Part shown: positions 55,221-63,964 of the stretch, one piece after another
Layout of the letters: each line of letters opens with the position of its first letter
Position numbering within the stretch: position 1 is the first letter of the stretch
DNA from: Selenomonas ruminantium subsp. lactilytica TAM6421
GTDB lineage: Bacteria > Bacillota > Negativicutes > Selenomonadales > Selenomonadaceae
Length of the DNA: 64,000 bases
Assembly: GCF_000284095.1 (NCBI RefSeq)
Contig: NC_017078.1
Span: forward strand, 221,450 to 285,449
Direction of reading: 5' to 3'
The notes under the pieces: generated by a model
Databases searched by the model: none
Told to the model about the DNA's origin: nothing
Seen by the model: the letters and a program-made list of their open reading frames with translations, nothing else
Translations under genes and position numbers: made by a program

Positions 55221-55373
55221 TTTTCTAACCTGACCCTACACAAAGCCGGCAAATACCAGGAAAAGATTGAAAAACTGCTGGTGGACTGCAACTTCATTTC
55301 TTTCTGTTGCGGCCTGATAAAGAAAGACTATGAGGAAGCCTGCGAAGTGGAAGGACTCAACGAAGCGGACTGA
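55221..55373 (+). pseudogene. Unidentified C-terminal gene fragment
   Basis: An open stretch of 50 codons between two stops reads ...LHKAGKYQEKIEKLLVDCNFISFCCGLIKKDYEEACEVEGLNEAD. It looks like coding sequence (normal codon use for this genome, amphipathic helices) but has no start codon or ribosome site, and AT-rich non-coding DNA precedes it. I take it for the tail of a gene that has otherwise been deleted. The family is not recognised. Confidence 0.4.
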
Positions 55374-55384
55374 TATGGTCAAAA

Positions 55385-55431
55385 AGTGGGATTGACTGGT
55401 CAAATGTCAACTTTGACCAGTCAATCCCACT
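55385..55431. terminator. 20-bp perfect inverted repeat with TTGACTGGTCAA arms
   Basis: Arms 55385-55404 and 55412-55431 (AGTGGGATTGACTGGTCAAA and complement) with a 7-base loop; ATTTTTT follows on one strand and TTTTTGACC on the other. It lies 23 bases after the nudC stop and can end transcription in both directions. It belongs to the TTGAC-NN-GTCAA family. Confidence 0.7.
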
Positions 55432-55454
55432 ATTTTTTGCGCTTATGACGGTAA

Positions 55455-56288
55455 TTATATTTTCCCGGCCTTGAAGTCCATCATCATCTGATGGGTCAGG
55501 CTCCAATCGTCGGGCTGGCCCTGAATGTCCTCACGCTTCACCCAAAGGGCCTCTTTAAGTTCATTCCGATCCATATGGATGGTAGTATCTCCGTCCACAT
55601 CACAGTAAAAGCCCACAATCAGATCCTGCACACTGCCCCATGGCTGGGATTTATAATAGCGGATATTCTTAACCGCCAGCCCAGTTTCCTCCCGGACTTC
55701 CCGGGCCACACATTCCTCCAATGTCTCACCGATTTCCGTGAAACCAGCCACCAAGGCATAAAATGGTATATCCCGCTTGGCGTATTTCGTCAACAGGATC
55801 TCATCGCCATTGATGACGCCAGCCACCACCGCAGGAATGATGCGGGGATAGATCACATGTCCGCAGTTGTCGCATGTCAAAGCCCGCTCCTTGGCCGCAT
55901 AGCTGGTAAGATGGCCGCAGCGGCCGCAAAAATGATTGTCTGCGTACCAGGAAATAAGATGCCAGGCCGTATAGGCCGCATACATGTACTCTCTGGGCCC
56001 CTGCAACTGCCAGCGTATTTCCCGCAGCGACTTGTAGCTGTAGCCCGGCAGGGGCTCAATGTGCTCTCCCAGGATATGATACACACCATGGCCATCCAAA
56101 GAGAAAAGATACTGATAGTGGAACTTATTGGATCGGATTTCCTGACGTTTCGGAAAACGCATCTTTCCGGGCTCCCCTCCCACCAGCAGGCCATCCCTGC
56201 GGGCAAAAATGATGATATCGTCTTTCCACGGCTCAGCGTGGGGTACAAACTCATTGGCCAATCTATGGGGATTGATTTCATGCAGCAT
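55455..56288 (-). CDS. nudC: NADH pyrophosphatase / NAD-cap hydrolase (NudC family)
   Basis: Splits NAD(H) into NMN and AMP and may remove NAD caps from RNA. A four-Cys zinc ribbon (CGRCG ... CDNCG) precedes the Nudix box, whose consensus residues are all present (GFTEIGE..., REVREETG). The family's downstream SQPW motif is kept (SQPWGS). About 277 residues. I placed the start at the ATG at 56288; an ATG four codons earlier touches the AAAGG site. Confidence 0.88.
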   Translation of the reverse strand: MLHEINPHRLANEFVPHAEPWKDDIIIFARRDGLLVGGEPGKMRFPKRQEIRSNKFHYQYLFSLDGHGVYHILGEHIEPLPGYSYKSLREIRWQLQGPREYMYAAYTAWHLISWYADNHFCGRCGHLTSYAAKERALTCDNCGHVIYPRIIPAVVAGVINGDEILLTKYAKRDIPFYALVAGFTEIGETLEECVAREVREETGLAVKNIRYYKSQPWGSVQDLIVGFYCDVDGDTTIHMDRNELKEALWVKREDIQGQPDDWSLTHQMMMDFKAGKI

Positions 56289-56507
56289 ATCCGCACACAT
56301 CCTTTACATTTATCAAGTTTATCCATGAATTATCATCTATTATACTACCATCATGCTGACAATTGCAAAAAATACCCGCAATTTCCTCTATTTGTCCCAT
56401 AATACCTATCAAATGCCCGGGGGACTTGCCACGACGGAATATCCTGCCGTATAATAAGGAGCAGTGCGCTTTATTTTTGACAAAATTTAACAAAGGATGA
56501 TGAATCA

Positions 56508-57827
56508 ATGAAACAAACTGACTGTCAGCCCCGGCCCCATGCGCTGGCGCTGCTGCCCATATTGGTCTTTCTCCTGCTCTATCTGGGGGCGGGAATCTGG
56601 TATGAATACATTGCCCCGGTGGAAGGGCAGATGGGCTTCTATGTGATGTCCGTGGTTGTGGCCTTCGGCCTGGCCCTGATCGTGGCCTTTGTACAGAACC
56701 GCAAACGCCTCTTTGTGGAAAATATCCAGCTCTGCGCCCAGAGCATCGGCGATGTAAACATCACCATCATGCTCTTCATCTTCCTGATGGCCGGTGCTTT
56801 CAGCGGCATCGCCAAGGCCGCTGGCGGGGTGGAGAGCACTGCCCATCTGCTGCTGAATTTCGTGCCGGGAACCCTGGCCGTACCGGGACTCTTCCTCATC
56901 GCCTGCCTGATTTCCATGTCCATGGGTACCAGCGTGGGCACCATCACGGTGCTGGTGCCCATTGCCGCCTCCGTGGCTGAAAACGCTGGCCTGAGCCTGC
57001 CACTGACCGTGGCTTCGGTGGTTGGCGGGGCCATGTTTGGGGATAACCTTTCCTTTATCTCCGACACCACCATTGCCGCCACCCGCACCCAGGGCACCCG
57101 CATGCAGGACAAATTCTATGCCAATCTCAAGCTGGCCCTGCCGGCGGCCCTCATAACCCTGATCCTGCTGGTTATCCTGTCCCTGTCCGGCGGAGCAGCG
57201 GAGCTGGGCACCTTTGACTACTCCCTGCTGCTGGCCCTGCCCTATTTCCTCGTCCTGCTCATGGCCCTGACAGGGCGCAACGTCTTCCTCGTCCTGGGTA
57301 CGGGCATCCTGCTGTTCTTTGTGCTGGGACTGGCCACAGGCATGACCGACCTTTCCCGGGCCTTTTCCGCCATGGGCGCTGGCACCAACGGCATGTTCGA
57401 GACCATGATCGTCACGATACTGGCCGCTTCCATCAGCGCCATTATGCGGGATGGCGGCGGCTTTGCCGCCCTACTGGCCTTTATCCGCCAGCATTTCAAG
57501 GGCCGGCGCGGCGGCCGGCTGGGCATCGGCCTTTTGACCATCCTCATGGATGTAGCCACTGCCAACAACACCGTGGCCATCGTGGTAGCCGGCCCCATTG
57601 CCAGGAACATCAGCGAGGAATACGGCATCGAACCGCGGGAAAGCGCCTCCCTGCTGGATACCTGCTCCTGCATCGCCCAGGGCATTATCCCCTACGGCGC
57701 CCAACTGCTGATTGCCTCCGCCATTGCCGGCATCACCAGCCTCAGCATCATCCCCTTCCTGTTCTATCCCTTCTTCCTGGCCATGGCCGTCCTGATCTGG
57801 ATTGCCCTTGACCGAAAAAATGTATAA
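56508..57827 (+). CDS. nhaC: NhaC-family sodium/proton antiporter
   Basis: Membrane antiporter of 439 residues with about eleven helices. Family features include FLMAGAFSGIAKAAGGVE, SMGTSVGTITVLVPIA, GGAMFGDNLSFISDTTIAATRTQG and DVATANNTVAIVVAGPIA. It exchanges sodium or another solute against protons; substrate choice within NhaC is not predictable here. A hairpin at 57835-57860 ends the gene. Confidence 0.9.
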   Translation: MKQTDCQPRPHALALLPILVFLLLYLGAGIWYEYIAPVEGQMGFYVMSVVVAFGLALIVAFVQNRKRLFVENIQLCAQSIGDVNITIMLFIFLMAGAFSGIAKAAGGVESTAHLLLNFVPGTLAVPGLFLIACLISMSMGTSVGTITVLVPIAASVAENAGLSLPLTVASVVGGAMFGDNLSFISDTTIAATRTQGTRMQDKFYANLKLALPAALITLILLVILSLSGGAAELGTFDYSLLLALPYFLVLLMALTGRNVFLVLGTGILLFFVLGLATGMTDLSRAFSAMGAGTNGMFETMIVTILAASISAIMRDGGGFAALLAFIRQHFKGRRGGRLGIGLLTILMDVATANNTVAIVVAGPIARNISEEYGIEPRESASLLDTCSCIAQGIIPYGAQLLIASAIAGITSLSIIPFLFYPFFLAMAVLIWIALDRKNV

Positions 57828-57834
57828 AAAGCAA

Positions 57835-57860
57835 GATGAAAAATCTCTTGATTTTTCATC
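57835..57860 (+). terminator. Hairpin after nhaC
   Basis: GATGAAAAATC and GATTTTTCATC with a four-base loop, eight bases after the stop codon. No extra T-run. Confidence 0.5.
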
Positions 57861-57925
57861 AGCCCTTACACGAAATCTAAGCAATTCTGCGCCTTACAGG
57901 CTTGACTTGCAAAGATTTCATAGCA

Positions 57926-57963
57926 AAAATGGCGGCTGCACAGTTTTATGCAGCCGCCATTTT
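57926..57963. terminator. Strong terminator of the ferredoxin/polyferredoxin unit
   Basis: Perfect 15-bp arms AAAATGGCGGCTGCA and TGCAGCCGCCATTTT with an 8-base loop, just after the stop of the minus-strand polyferredoxin gene. Confidence 0.8.
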
Positions 57964-57969
57964 CTATAC

Positions 57970-58542
57970 TCAGGAATCCACCGGCGCCTTGACCTTGCAA
58001 ATCAATTGGGTCAGCGTGCCCATGGGACAGTATACGCACCAGGAGCGGGGCCGGTACAGAAGCATGGTGACCAAAGCGATGACCTCTGAGGTCAGCATCA
58101 GACTGTAGAGCCCAAAAGCAAACTGCGCTGCCCAGGGACTTACCGTACCAGAATAGGCCCATTGCCAGGGAAACTGCCAGGTCCAGAGAAGCGTCACCAC
58201 TTCATGCAGCGACTGGACACCGCTAAAAACCAGCCAGGTGCTGTAGAGAACACTGCCGAACATGCCAAAGAAAAAGACCATGAAACCATAGCGGAAGGCC
58301 TTGCTCCTCATCCAGGCCGGCATCTCCCGACGGCGGGAAAAGCCTAGCTGCCCCAGAGCCCTGAGGGTCTGCCCCCTGTCACAATAGCGATTGCAGAAGA
58401 GTTTGTTGCCAAAGCCAATGGCCAGGATAAGGGGCAGACTGAAACTAATGAGCCCCAGCCAGGCAAAAAGGATATTGAAAAAGCCCATGCCAAAGTAAAT
58501 CAGGGACCAGATCCACAGATAGTGATACCAGTGCTTTTTCAT
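57970..58542 (-). CDS. 4Fe-4S membrane polyferredoxin-like protein (NapH/YccM type)
   Basis: A 190-residue protein with four to five membrane helices and two Cys motifs facing the cytoplasm: CNRYCDRGQ (about residue 50) and CVYCPMGTLTQ near the end, the pattern of NapH/YccM/RnfB-associated membrane proteins that pass electrons. Its ATG overlaps the ferredoxin stop codon (ATGA), so the two are translationally coupled and probably form one electron-transfer unit. Redox partner unknown. Confidence 0.72.
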   Translation of the reverse strand: MKKHWYHYLWIWSLIYFGMGFFNILFAWLGLISFSLPLILAIGFGNKLFCNRYCDRGQTLRALGQLGFSRRREMPAWMRSKAFRYGFMVFFFGMFGSVLYSTWLVFSGVQSLHEVVTLLWTWQFPWQWAYSGTVSPWAAQFAFGLYSLMLTSEVIALVTMLLYRPRSWCVYCPMGTLTQLICKVKAPVDS

Positions 58543-58742
58543 GCCCCCACCTCCAACGTGATGACAGAAGCCGGACACTCCCGGGCACATCTGCCGCAGC
58601 CCACGCAAAGCCCTGCCTCCACCTGGGCATAACAGCCCCTTATGATCTGCACAGCTCCCCGGGGACAGACATCCACACAGGTGCCGCAGGCCACGCAATC
58701 TGCCGCCTGTACCACAGCATGACGCTTATTTCGCATATTCAT
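58539..58742 (-). CDS. 2[4Fe-4S] ferredoxin
   Basis: A 67-residue protein with two complete cluster motifs, CVACGTCVDVCP and CVGCGRCARECP. It transfers electrons in anaerobic metabolism. It is encoded directly before and overlaps the membrane polyferredoxin gene by four bases. Confidence 0.88.
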   Translation of the reverse strand: MNMRNKRHAVVQAADCVACGTCVDVCPRGAVQIIRGCYAQVEAGLCVGCGRCARECPASVITLEVGA

Positions 58743-58823
58743 AATTACAGCCCTCCAAATATAAGCTGTAATTATTATATAGCAGCGTTTCGGAAAATAA
58801 CTGTGAGTCAGTCACATGCATAA

Positions 58824-58865
58824 AAAGCGGCTGAATAGTCAGATCCCTGACCGTTCAGCCGCTTT
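58824..58865. terminator. Terminator of the DUF4153 gene
   Basis: AAAGCGGCTGAA (58824-58835) and TTCAGCCGCTTT (58854-58865) with an inner GTCAG/CTGAC stem; it follows the minus-strand stop by seven bases and ends in a T-rich tail (TTTTTATGC). Confidence 0.75.
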
Positions 58866-58872
58866 ATTTTCT

Positions 58873-60579
58873 TTACTTTTTCAGCAGATACCCGCGCCCA
58901 TTGGCCCGTACCACACTGCCTGCTTCATCCTGCCAAAGCTCCAGCTCGGTAAAGTACAGCATGGTCTGCTCATCCAGCATATAGGGCCCATCCAGGGTGA
59001 TATGCTTTTCCTGCCGCTTGGCGAATTTCGTTTTCTCCCAGGGCACATCCGCCTTGGCCGCCGCCAGATTGGTCAGATAATCCCTGAGGTCAATCCGCCG
59101 CTGCTTCCCTTCTTCCAGCGGAATGGTTGCCATAAAGTTTTTGATGCCAAAAGGATAGGCCAGCTGACAGCCCGCTACAGGAATTCCCGTCCGGCTTGGC
59201 CGGAAGACCAGCCGATATTCCGGCTGCTTAGGCGGCAGCTCCTTGACCGCATTTTTCCCGGGAAGATAAGGCCGCCATTCGGTCGCCTTTACCTGTCGGC
59301 AGATATCCTCCCGATCATCCGCGCCAAAGCCGCGGATATAATCCACGCAGCTTTTCACCGCCGCAGCATTCTGGGCAGAAACCGGATGGGTCAGAGAAAT
59401 CCTCCCATCTTCATACAATCCCTCCTGAGCCAGCAACCGGATCAGGCGGGCCTGCTGATCATGCAGGGGCACCCGCAGCACATTCAGGGGCGAAATGGAA
59501 AACACCACCACCAGTACGGCAGCTGTCAGAAACAGCGGACGGATGCCCTGCCGCAGGAAGCGGAAGGCCAGGAACAAAACACCATAAGCCGTGCAGATCA
59601 TGGACAGATAGCGCAAAGTCGTCAGGCCATAGGCCTCATACCGCACCCATACGCCATAGGACTGAACCAGCAGGATCGGCAGAAACCAGACCAGTCCCCA
59701 GCACATGAACCGGCCAAACCAGGGCTTTGGCATATCGTTCCAGAAAAAATAGAAGAAGCCATAACCCAGCAAGGCCAGAGAAGCATACTTATTCATTTCA
59801 CCAATCGGCATAGTCTGCTGGAAAATGATCTTGCCGATATAGAGGTAAAGAATCAGCAGCAGAAATACATAGCAAGGCAGCACCAACCTCATGATTACAT
59901 TAGTCAGGGATGAATCCACAAGCTCACAATTCTCCTGAGCCCGGGGCAGCAGACACAAACAGACATTAATGGCACAGACACAGGGCAGGACCCCTAGCAC
60001 AAAGAGCCGCAGCTCCAAAGAAAGATCTGTCAGCAGGATCTGCACCGCAGCCAAACAGATCCCCAACAACAGCGAGATCAACATGCCGATAACACCGCCG
60101 CTTATCAGGGCATTCATGCCGCTGCGCAGTTGTGCACTCTGGCGCTCCTTATCCTGAGGCAGCAACAGGTAAAAGATCAGGCAGGACCAGAAAAGGGGAC
60201 AGGCCAGATAAAACATGGCCTCTTCGCCCCCCTCCAATAGATGCCGCCCCGCTTCAAACACCAGGCTCCAAACTGCCAGCATACACCAGATTTTCCAGCG
60301 ATACCGCCCCAGCTGCCAGTCCGGCCTGCGTTCCCGCCAAAGTTCAGCAGCCACAGCCACCAACAGCAGCACTATCAGCCGCATCGTCCAAATCAGCCAG
60401 TCCCGCTCAAAGGCCTCCACTTTGTAAGTCCAAAGCATTCCGCCTTGATAAACCAACAATAACAGGTTGCACAAAGCCGCTTCCGGAAAACGCTCCCCCA
60501 ACAGCCTGCAGCCTACGCGGAAGATTTCCTTATAGTTATCCCGCAAGCTTCGAAAGCCCATAATCGATCTTTTTTCCAT
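58873..60579 (-). CDS. DUF4153-type polytopic membrane protein
   Basis: A 568-residue protein with about twelve helices in the first two thirds and a soluble C-terminal part. Features like YASLALLGYGFFYFFWN, LRYLSMICTAYGVLFLAFRF and ISPLNVLRVPLHDQQARLIRLL are typical of DUF4153 proteins, whose function is unknown. No signal for regulation. The ATG at 60579 or an in-frame ATG six codons later could start it. Confidence 0.75.
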   Translation of the reverse strand: MEKRSIMGFRSLRDNYKEIFRVGCRLLGERFPEAALCNLLLLVYQGGMLWTYKVEAFERDWLIWTMRLIVLLLVAVAAELWRERRPDWQLGRYRWKIWCMLAVWSLVFEAGRHLLEGGEEAMFYLACPLFWSCLIFYLLLPQDKERQSAQLRSGMNALISGGVIGMLISLLLGICLAAVQILLTDLSLELRLFVLGVLPCVCAINVCLCLLPRAQENCELVDSSLTNVIMRLVLPCYVFLLLILYLYIGKIIFQQTMPIGEMNKYASLALLGYGFFYFFWNDMPKPWFGRFMCWGLVWFLPILLVQSYGVWVRYEAYGLTTLRYLSMICTAYGVLFLAFRFLRQGIRPLFLTAAVLVVVFSISPLNVLRVPLHDQQARLIRLLAQEGLYEDGRISLTHPVSAQNAAAVKSCVDYIRGFGADDREDICRQVKATEWRPYLPGKNAVKELPPKQPEYRLVFRPSRTGIPVAGCQLAYPFGIKNFMATIPLEEGKQRRIDLRDYLTNLAAAKADVPWEKTKFAKRQEKHITLDGPYMLDEQTMLYFTELELWQDEAGSVVRANGRGYLLKK

Positions 60580-60669
60580 AAATTTTTCACCTCACCGGAA
60601 TCATTATCCCATGGCAAGGTTAGAGATCGATTAGATTGTCCCAATATTGATTTCTCTGCCCTGAAGGGG

Positions 60670-61848
60670 TTAGCTGACTTTTTTCCCCAAGCGGGAAATA
60701 AACTGACAGGCTGTACGGAAGTAAATACCCAGATTGCCATAATGTTTTCCCAGATTTCGGACATACGGTGCCATGGCCTCTTCATAGGGTTCACCCCCCA
60801 GCAAAGCATTCGTCAGCAACTGCGCCGAAACCATGGCATAGTGGATACCGCCACCGGTAAATGGATCGGCCAGGCCGGCTGCATCTCCCAACAGATACAC
60901 ATCTTCCCCAGGCTGCAGGAGCACATCATTTCCCTTAGGCAGCAAAGCACCGCGTAGATGCTTGATTTCCTTTAAGCCCAGACGCTCAGCAAAATCTTGC
61001 AAGCGCTGACGGCAGACACCGCTGTCCTTTTTCCCCAGTTCGTGATAGCCGCAGCCCAAGGTCGCATCCTCACCGCGGGGAGCATACCAGCTGTACCCCT
61101 TCGCCCCCGAGGCAAATTCCACCACAGTCTCCTCCCGGATCAGGGGCACGCTGGCCTCCAGAATCAGGGCGTGATTCTGCATTTTCCCCGTCAGCATACG
61201 GCGGACAACAGAAGCTGCCCCATCGGCGCCAATGAGTGTCTTATAGCTTACCGTAAATTTTTCCTTGGTGCGCAGATCTATGCACGTAGCCACATGCGCC
61301 TTTACATCCAGGGAACATATTGTGGTGCGGTCCAAAACCTGTCCGCCATTTTCCTGATAACGGGTCAGCAGATAATCGTCCAGACGCTTCCGGGGAAGAG
61401 CCCGATAAGAAGCCACATCATGATCTCCATATCCCAGCGCATGACGCAGAATCTTGCGGGCAGCAGCCTTACCACCGCGCAGCAGATAACTGCGGATGAT
61501 CTCGCCAAAATTATTCTGCTTCTCCTCCAGCTGAGAAGCCGGTGCAGCGGCTTTAGGATCAGCCGCCATATTCGGCAGAGGTTTCACCAGTTCCCGTTCC
61601 CCACAGAGCAAGTGTAGTTTTACAATAGGTTGAGGATCCAATCCGGCCTCGTCCATTGTCATGCCGAACACGTTAAAAAAAGCCCGTTCTGCCGGTGGTT
61701 CCAGCAGTCCGGCACAAAGCTTGTTCTTCGTCCGGGCATCCAGCATTTCCAAAGTCAGCACATCTTTGCCGGCTTTCCGCAGCAAATACCCCATGGTACT
61801 GCCAGCTGCGCCTGCACCGATAATCAAATATTCTGTTGTCCGCATCAA
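60670..61848 (-). CDS. FAD-dependent oxidoreductase, geranylgeranyl-reductase-like
   Basis: Flavoprotein of the geranylgeranyl reductase/digeranylglycerophospholipid reductase group. FAD-binding GxGxxG (IGAGAAGS) at the N-terminus, ADGAASVVRR in the middle and the LLGDAAGLADPFTGGGI motif near the end are intact. 392 residues. Substrate unknown; members reduce prenyl chains or related lipids. Transcription starts from a promoter that overlaps a 20-bp inverted repeat. Confidence 0.85.
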   Translation of the reverse strand: MMRTTEYLIIGAGAAGSTMGYLLRKAGKDVLTLEMLDARTKNKLCAGLLEPPAERAFFNVFGMTMDEAGLDPQPIVKLHLLCGERELVKPLPNMAADPKAAAPASQLEEKQNNFGEIIRSYLLRGGKAAARKILRHALGYGDHDVASYRALPRKRLDDYLLTRYQENGGQVLDRTTICSLDVKAHVATCIDLRTKEKFTVSYKTLIGADGAASVVRRMLTGKMQNHALILEASVPLIREETVVEFASGAKGYSWYAPRGEDATLGCGYHELGKKDSGVCRQRLQDFAERLGLKEIKHLRGALLPKGNDVLLQPGEDVYLLGDAAGLADPFTGGGIHYAMVSAQLLTNALLGGEPYEEAMAPYVRNLGKHYGNLGIYFRTACQFISRLGKKVS

Positions 61849-61914
61849 TCTCGTCCTCTCAATTCTCTTTATATGCCAAAGTCAATCCTCTGGCAAATTC
61901 CCTATATATCCAAA

Positions 61915-61978
61915 AGTCTAGCATGGAATAATGTCCATGTCAAAACTGACCAGTCAAATGACTGGTCAGTTTTGACAT
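61915..61978 (-). promoter_or_regulatory. Promoter and 20-bp inverted-repeat operator of the flavoprotein gene
   Basis: On the minus strand TTGACA (61943-61938), 17 bases and TAGACT (61920-61915). The -35 box lies within the inverted repeat 61937-61978, whose 20-base arms contain TTTTGACA and GACCAGTCA and are separated by AA only. It is also just downstream of the EamA gene and could be its terminator. Confidence 0.6.
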
Positions 61979-62017
61979 ATGCACTTGCATCATTCCGAAT
62001 AAATCGCCACAGAAGCA

Positions 62018-62902
62018 TCAGTTTGATCTATTCATGATCGTCCGCAGCTGGCTGACAATGACACCGGCAAACATCAGGATACAGCCCCAAAGCTGGGCTG
62101 TGGTCATCTGCTCTCCCAAAATCAGAAAGCTGGCCAAAGCCCCGAACACCGCTTCAAAGCTCATAATTACCGCCGCCTCGCTGGGAGCCGCGTATTTCTG
62201 TCCCACGATCTGCAAGGTAAAGGCCACACCAGTCGAAAGCACACCAGCATAAGCTATGGATATCCAGGAATTGAGCACGGGCGCCAGTGTCATCGTTTCC
62301 GTCCCCAAGGCGGCCAAAAGACTGGCCACAAAGCAGCAGATGGTCTGGCTTAAGGAAAGTTCCAGCACATCAGCATGGGGCGCAAAACGGTCAATATAAA
62401 GAATCTGCGCCGTCCAGCCCAAAGCACTGAGGGCCACCAACATATCCCCGGGGTTCAGGGTGATCGTCCCCTGAATAGTCAGCAGGTAAAGTCCTCCCAT
62501 GGCCAGCATGGCCCCCATCCAGTTGACCATATATACCCGGGCCAGCCGGAACAGCGCCGCCCCCAAAGGCACGAGCACAATATAGAGCGCCGTGATAAAA
62601 GATGTCTTACCCACCGTGGTAAATTGCAGGGCATACTGCTGCAGAGAGCTGGCTGTAAAAAGCAGCAGACCGGCCCCCAGCCCCAGCTTCCAGCCGGAAT
62701 GATGCAAGCCTCGCTGTTTCCGGTACTCGCGCCGCTTTCGATCCAGCAGCCAAAGCCCGGCCAAAAACAGTGTCCCCAAAAAGAAGCGGGCCGCGGCATA
62801 AGTAAAAGGCCCCAGTTCCTCCATGCCCACCTGCTGGGCCACAAAAGTCGTCCCCCAGATAAAGGCCGCAATCAACAGAAAGATATTGCCCCGCATTTGC
62901 AT
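62018..62902 (-). CDS. EamA/DMT-family exporter
   Basis: A 294-residue protein with ten helices in two EamA repeats; typical motifs are FIWGTTFVAQQVGM near the start and AAVIMSFEAVFGALASFLILGEQMT near the end. Such carriers export amino acids or other small metabolites. The ATG at 62902 was chosen with AAGGAG nine bases upstream. Confidence 0.88.
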   Translation of the reverse strand: MQMRGNIFLLIAAFIWGTTFVAQQVGMEELGPFTYAAARFFLGTLFLAGLWLLDRKRREYRKQRGLHHSGWKLGLGAGLLLFTASSLQQYALQFTTVGKTSFITALYIVLVPLGAALFRLARVYMVNWMGAMLAMGGLYLLTIQGTITLNPGDMLVALSALGWTAQILYIDRFAPHADVLELSLSQTICCFVASLLAALGTETMTLAPVLNSWISIAYAGVLSTGVAFTLQIVGQKYAAPSEAAVIMSFEAVFGALASFLILGEQMTTAQLWGCILMFAGVIVSQLRTIMNRSN

Positions 62903-62935
62903 CAATGAATTCTCCTTTATTTAACAGATGGCTTC

Positions 62936-62964
62936 ATGCTATAACAAAAGGTCTGACATGTCAA
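62936..62964 (-). promoter_or_regulatory. Promoter of the EamA gene with TGACATGTCA palindrome
   Basis: TTGACA (62964-62959), 17 bases, TAGCAT (62941-62936), 34 bases before the start codon. The palindrome TGACATGTCA at 62954-62963 covers the -35 box. Confidence 0.55.
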
Positions 62965-63078
62965 TAAACTGACCTTAAACGATCTGTAAACAGTTTATAA
63001 ATTCCTCTCCCCAGCAGGAAACCTCCTGGAATATGGCGAAGTAAAAATTGTATTGATAAATATTAGGAGGAGAGCAAG

Positions 63079-63708
63079 ATGAACGAAAATATCCGCAAAC
63101 GCAATGAGCTGCTGGCCCAGACGGTGATCAAAGGCCTGAAATCCCGTAATATGGAAGGCTTTTATGCCAAGGACAAAGAAGAAGCCCTAAAGGTAGCTCT
63201 GGAACTCATTCCCCAGGGCAGTACCGTCACCATGGGCGGCGGCATGAGCGTCCACGAAATTGGCCTGACGGAAGCATTGGTCAAGGGCGACTACAATTTC
63301 ATCGACCGGGACAAGATGGAAGACAAGCGTCAGGCCATGCTCAAGGCTTACGATGCCGATGTATTCCTCTCCAGCACCAATGCCATGACCCAGGATGGTA
63401 TTCTGGTCAATATTGACGGCAATGCCAATCGGGTATCCGCCATCGCCCAGGGCCCCAAGAAGGTTCTCTTCATTGTCGGCCTCAACAAGGTCTGTGACGA
63501 TCTGGACGGCGCCATGAAGCGGGCCCGCAATGTGGCCGCGCCCATCAATGCCCAACGCTTCGGCCTCAGCACCCCCTGCGCCAAAACCGGCGCCTGCTTC
63601 GACTGCAAAAGCCCCGATACCATCTGCTGCCAATTCCTGATCACCCGCTATTCCCTGCATCCGGGACGCATCCAGATTATTCTCGTCAATGACAGCTTGG
63701 GCTTCTAA
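63079..63708 (+). CDS. LUD-domain protein (lactate-utilisation family)
   Basis: A 209-residue protein with the LUD (DUF162) fold: VTMGGGMSVHEIGLTEAL, DVFLSSTNAMTQDGILVNIDGNANRVSAI and the Cys-rich end (TPCAKTGACFDCKSPDTICC) mark a subgroup of stand-alone LUD proteins. Related LutB/LutC proteins oxidise lactate, but this class is mostly uncharacterised. TTAGGAGGAGAG lies before the ATG. A terminator follows. Confidence 0.85.
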   Translation: MNENIRKRNELLAQTVIKGLKSRNMEGFYAKDKEEALKVALELIPQGSTVTMGGGMSVHEIGLTEALVKGDYNFIDRDKMEDKRQAMLKAYDADVFLSSTNAMTQDGILVNIDGNANRVSAIAQGPKKVLFIVGLNKVCDDLDGAMKRARNVAAPINAQRFGLSTPCAKTGACFDCKSPDTICCQFLITRYSLHPGRIQIILVNDSLGF

Positions 63709-63724
63709 AAAATACATTTACCAG

Positions 63725-63768
63725 ACGGCAAGGACGATCAGCCAAAATCGTCCCTGCCGTTTTCTTTT
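63725..63768 (+). terminator. Terminator after the LUD gene
   Basis: ACGGCAAGGACGAT (63725-63738) pairs with ATCGTCCCTGCCGT (63747-63760) with one mismatch, followed by TTTCTTTT. Confidence 0.85.
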
Positions 63769-63791
63769 ATTGTCAACAATCACCTGCCCCT

Positions 63792-63832
63792 AAATTCGCC
63801 GAGCGAATACTTTAGTATAATAAAGTATTCGC
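63792..63832 (+). repeat. 34-bp repeat, copy 2, with an intact hairpin
   Basis: Copy 2 of the repeat at 49725. Here GCGAATACTTTA (63803-63814) pairs perfectly with TAAAGTATTCGC (63821-63832), followed by TTTTGTGC. TATAAT lies in the loop region. It may be a terminator or an operator overlapping a promoter. Confidence 0.55.
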
Positions 63833-63896
63833 TTTTGTGCTTTATAATATTCTTGCAAATCAGATTTTCCTGTCAAGGCAGGAGATATTTTTTACT

Positions 63897-63964
63897 AACT
63901 TAATTAAGTTTCCTTGCTTTTTAATTATTTTTATGGTATTATCTCTACATAACTTAGTTAAATT
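63897..63964 (+). promoter_or_regulatory. Promoter of the next gene, flanked by two palindromes
   Basis: TTGCTT (63914-63919), 17 bases, TATTAT (63937-63942). The perfect palindrome AACTTAATTAAGTT (63897-63910) lies upstream of the -35 box, and a second, AACTTAGTTAAATT (63951-63964), sits at the predicted start of transcription. Palindromes of this type are typical of MarR-family operators. A ribosome site AAAGGGG lies near 63987; the gene itself is outside the window. Confidence 0.55.

Noticed and set aside
58816..59913. 365-codon plus-strand frame opposite the DUF4153 gene
   Set aside because: Its start lies in a terminator hairpin and the sequence has no domain; the membrane protein on the minus strand is convincing.
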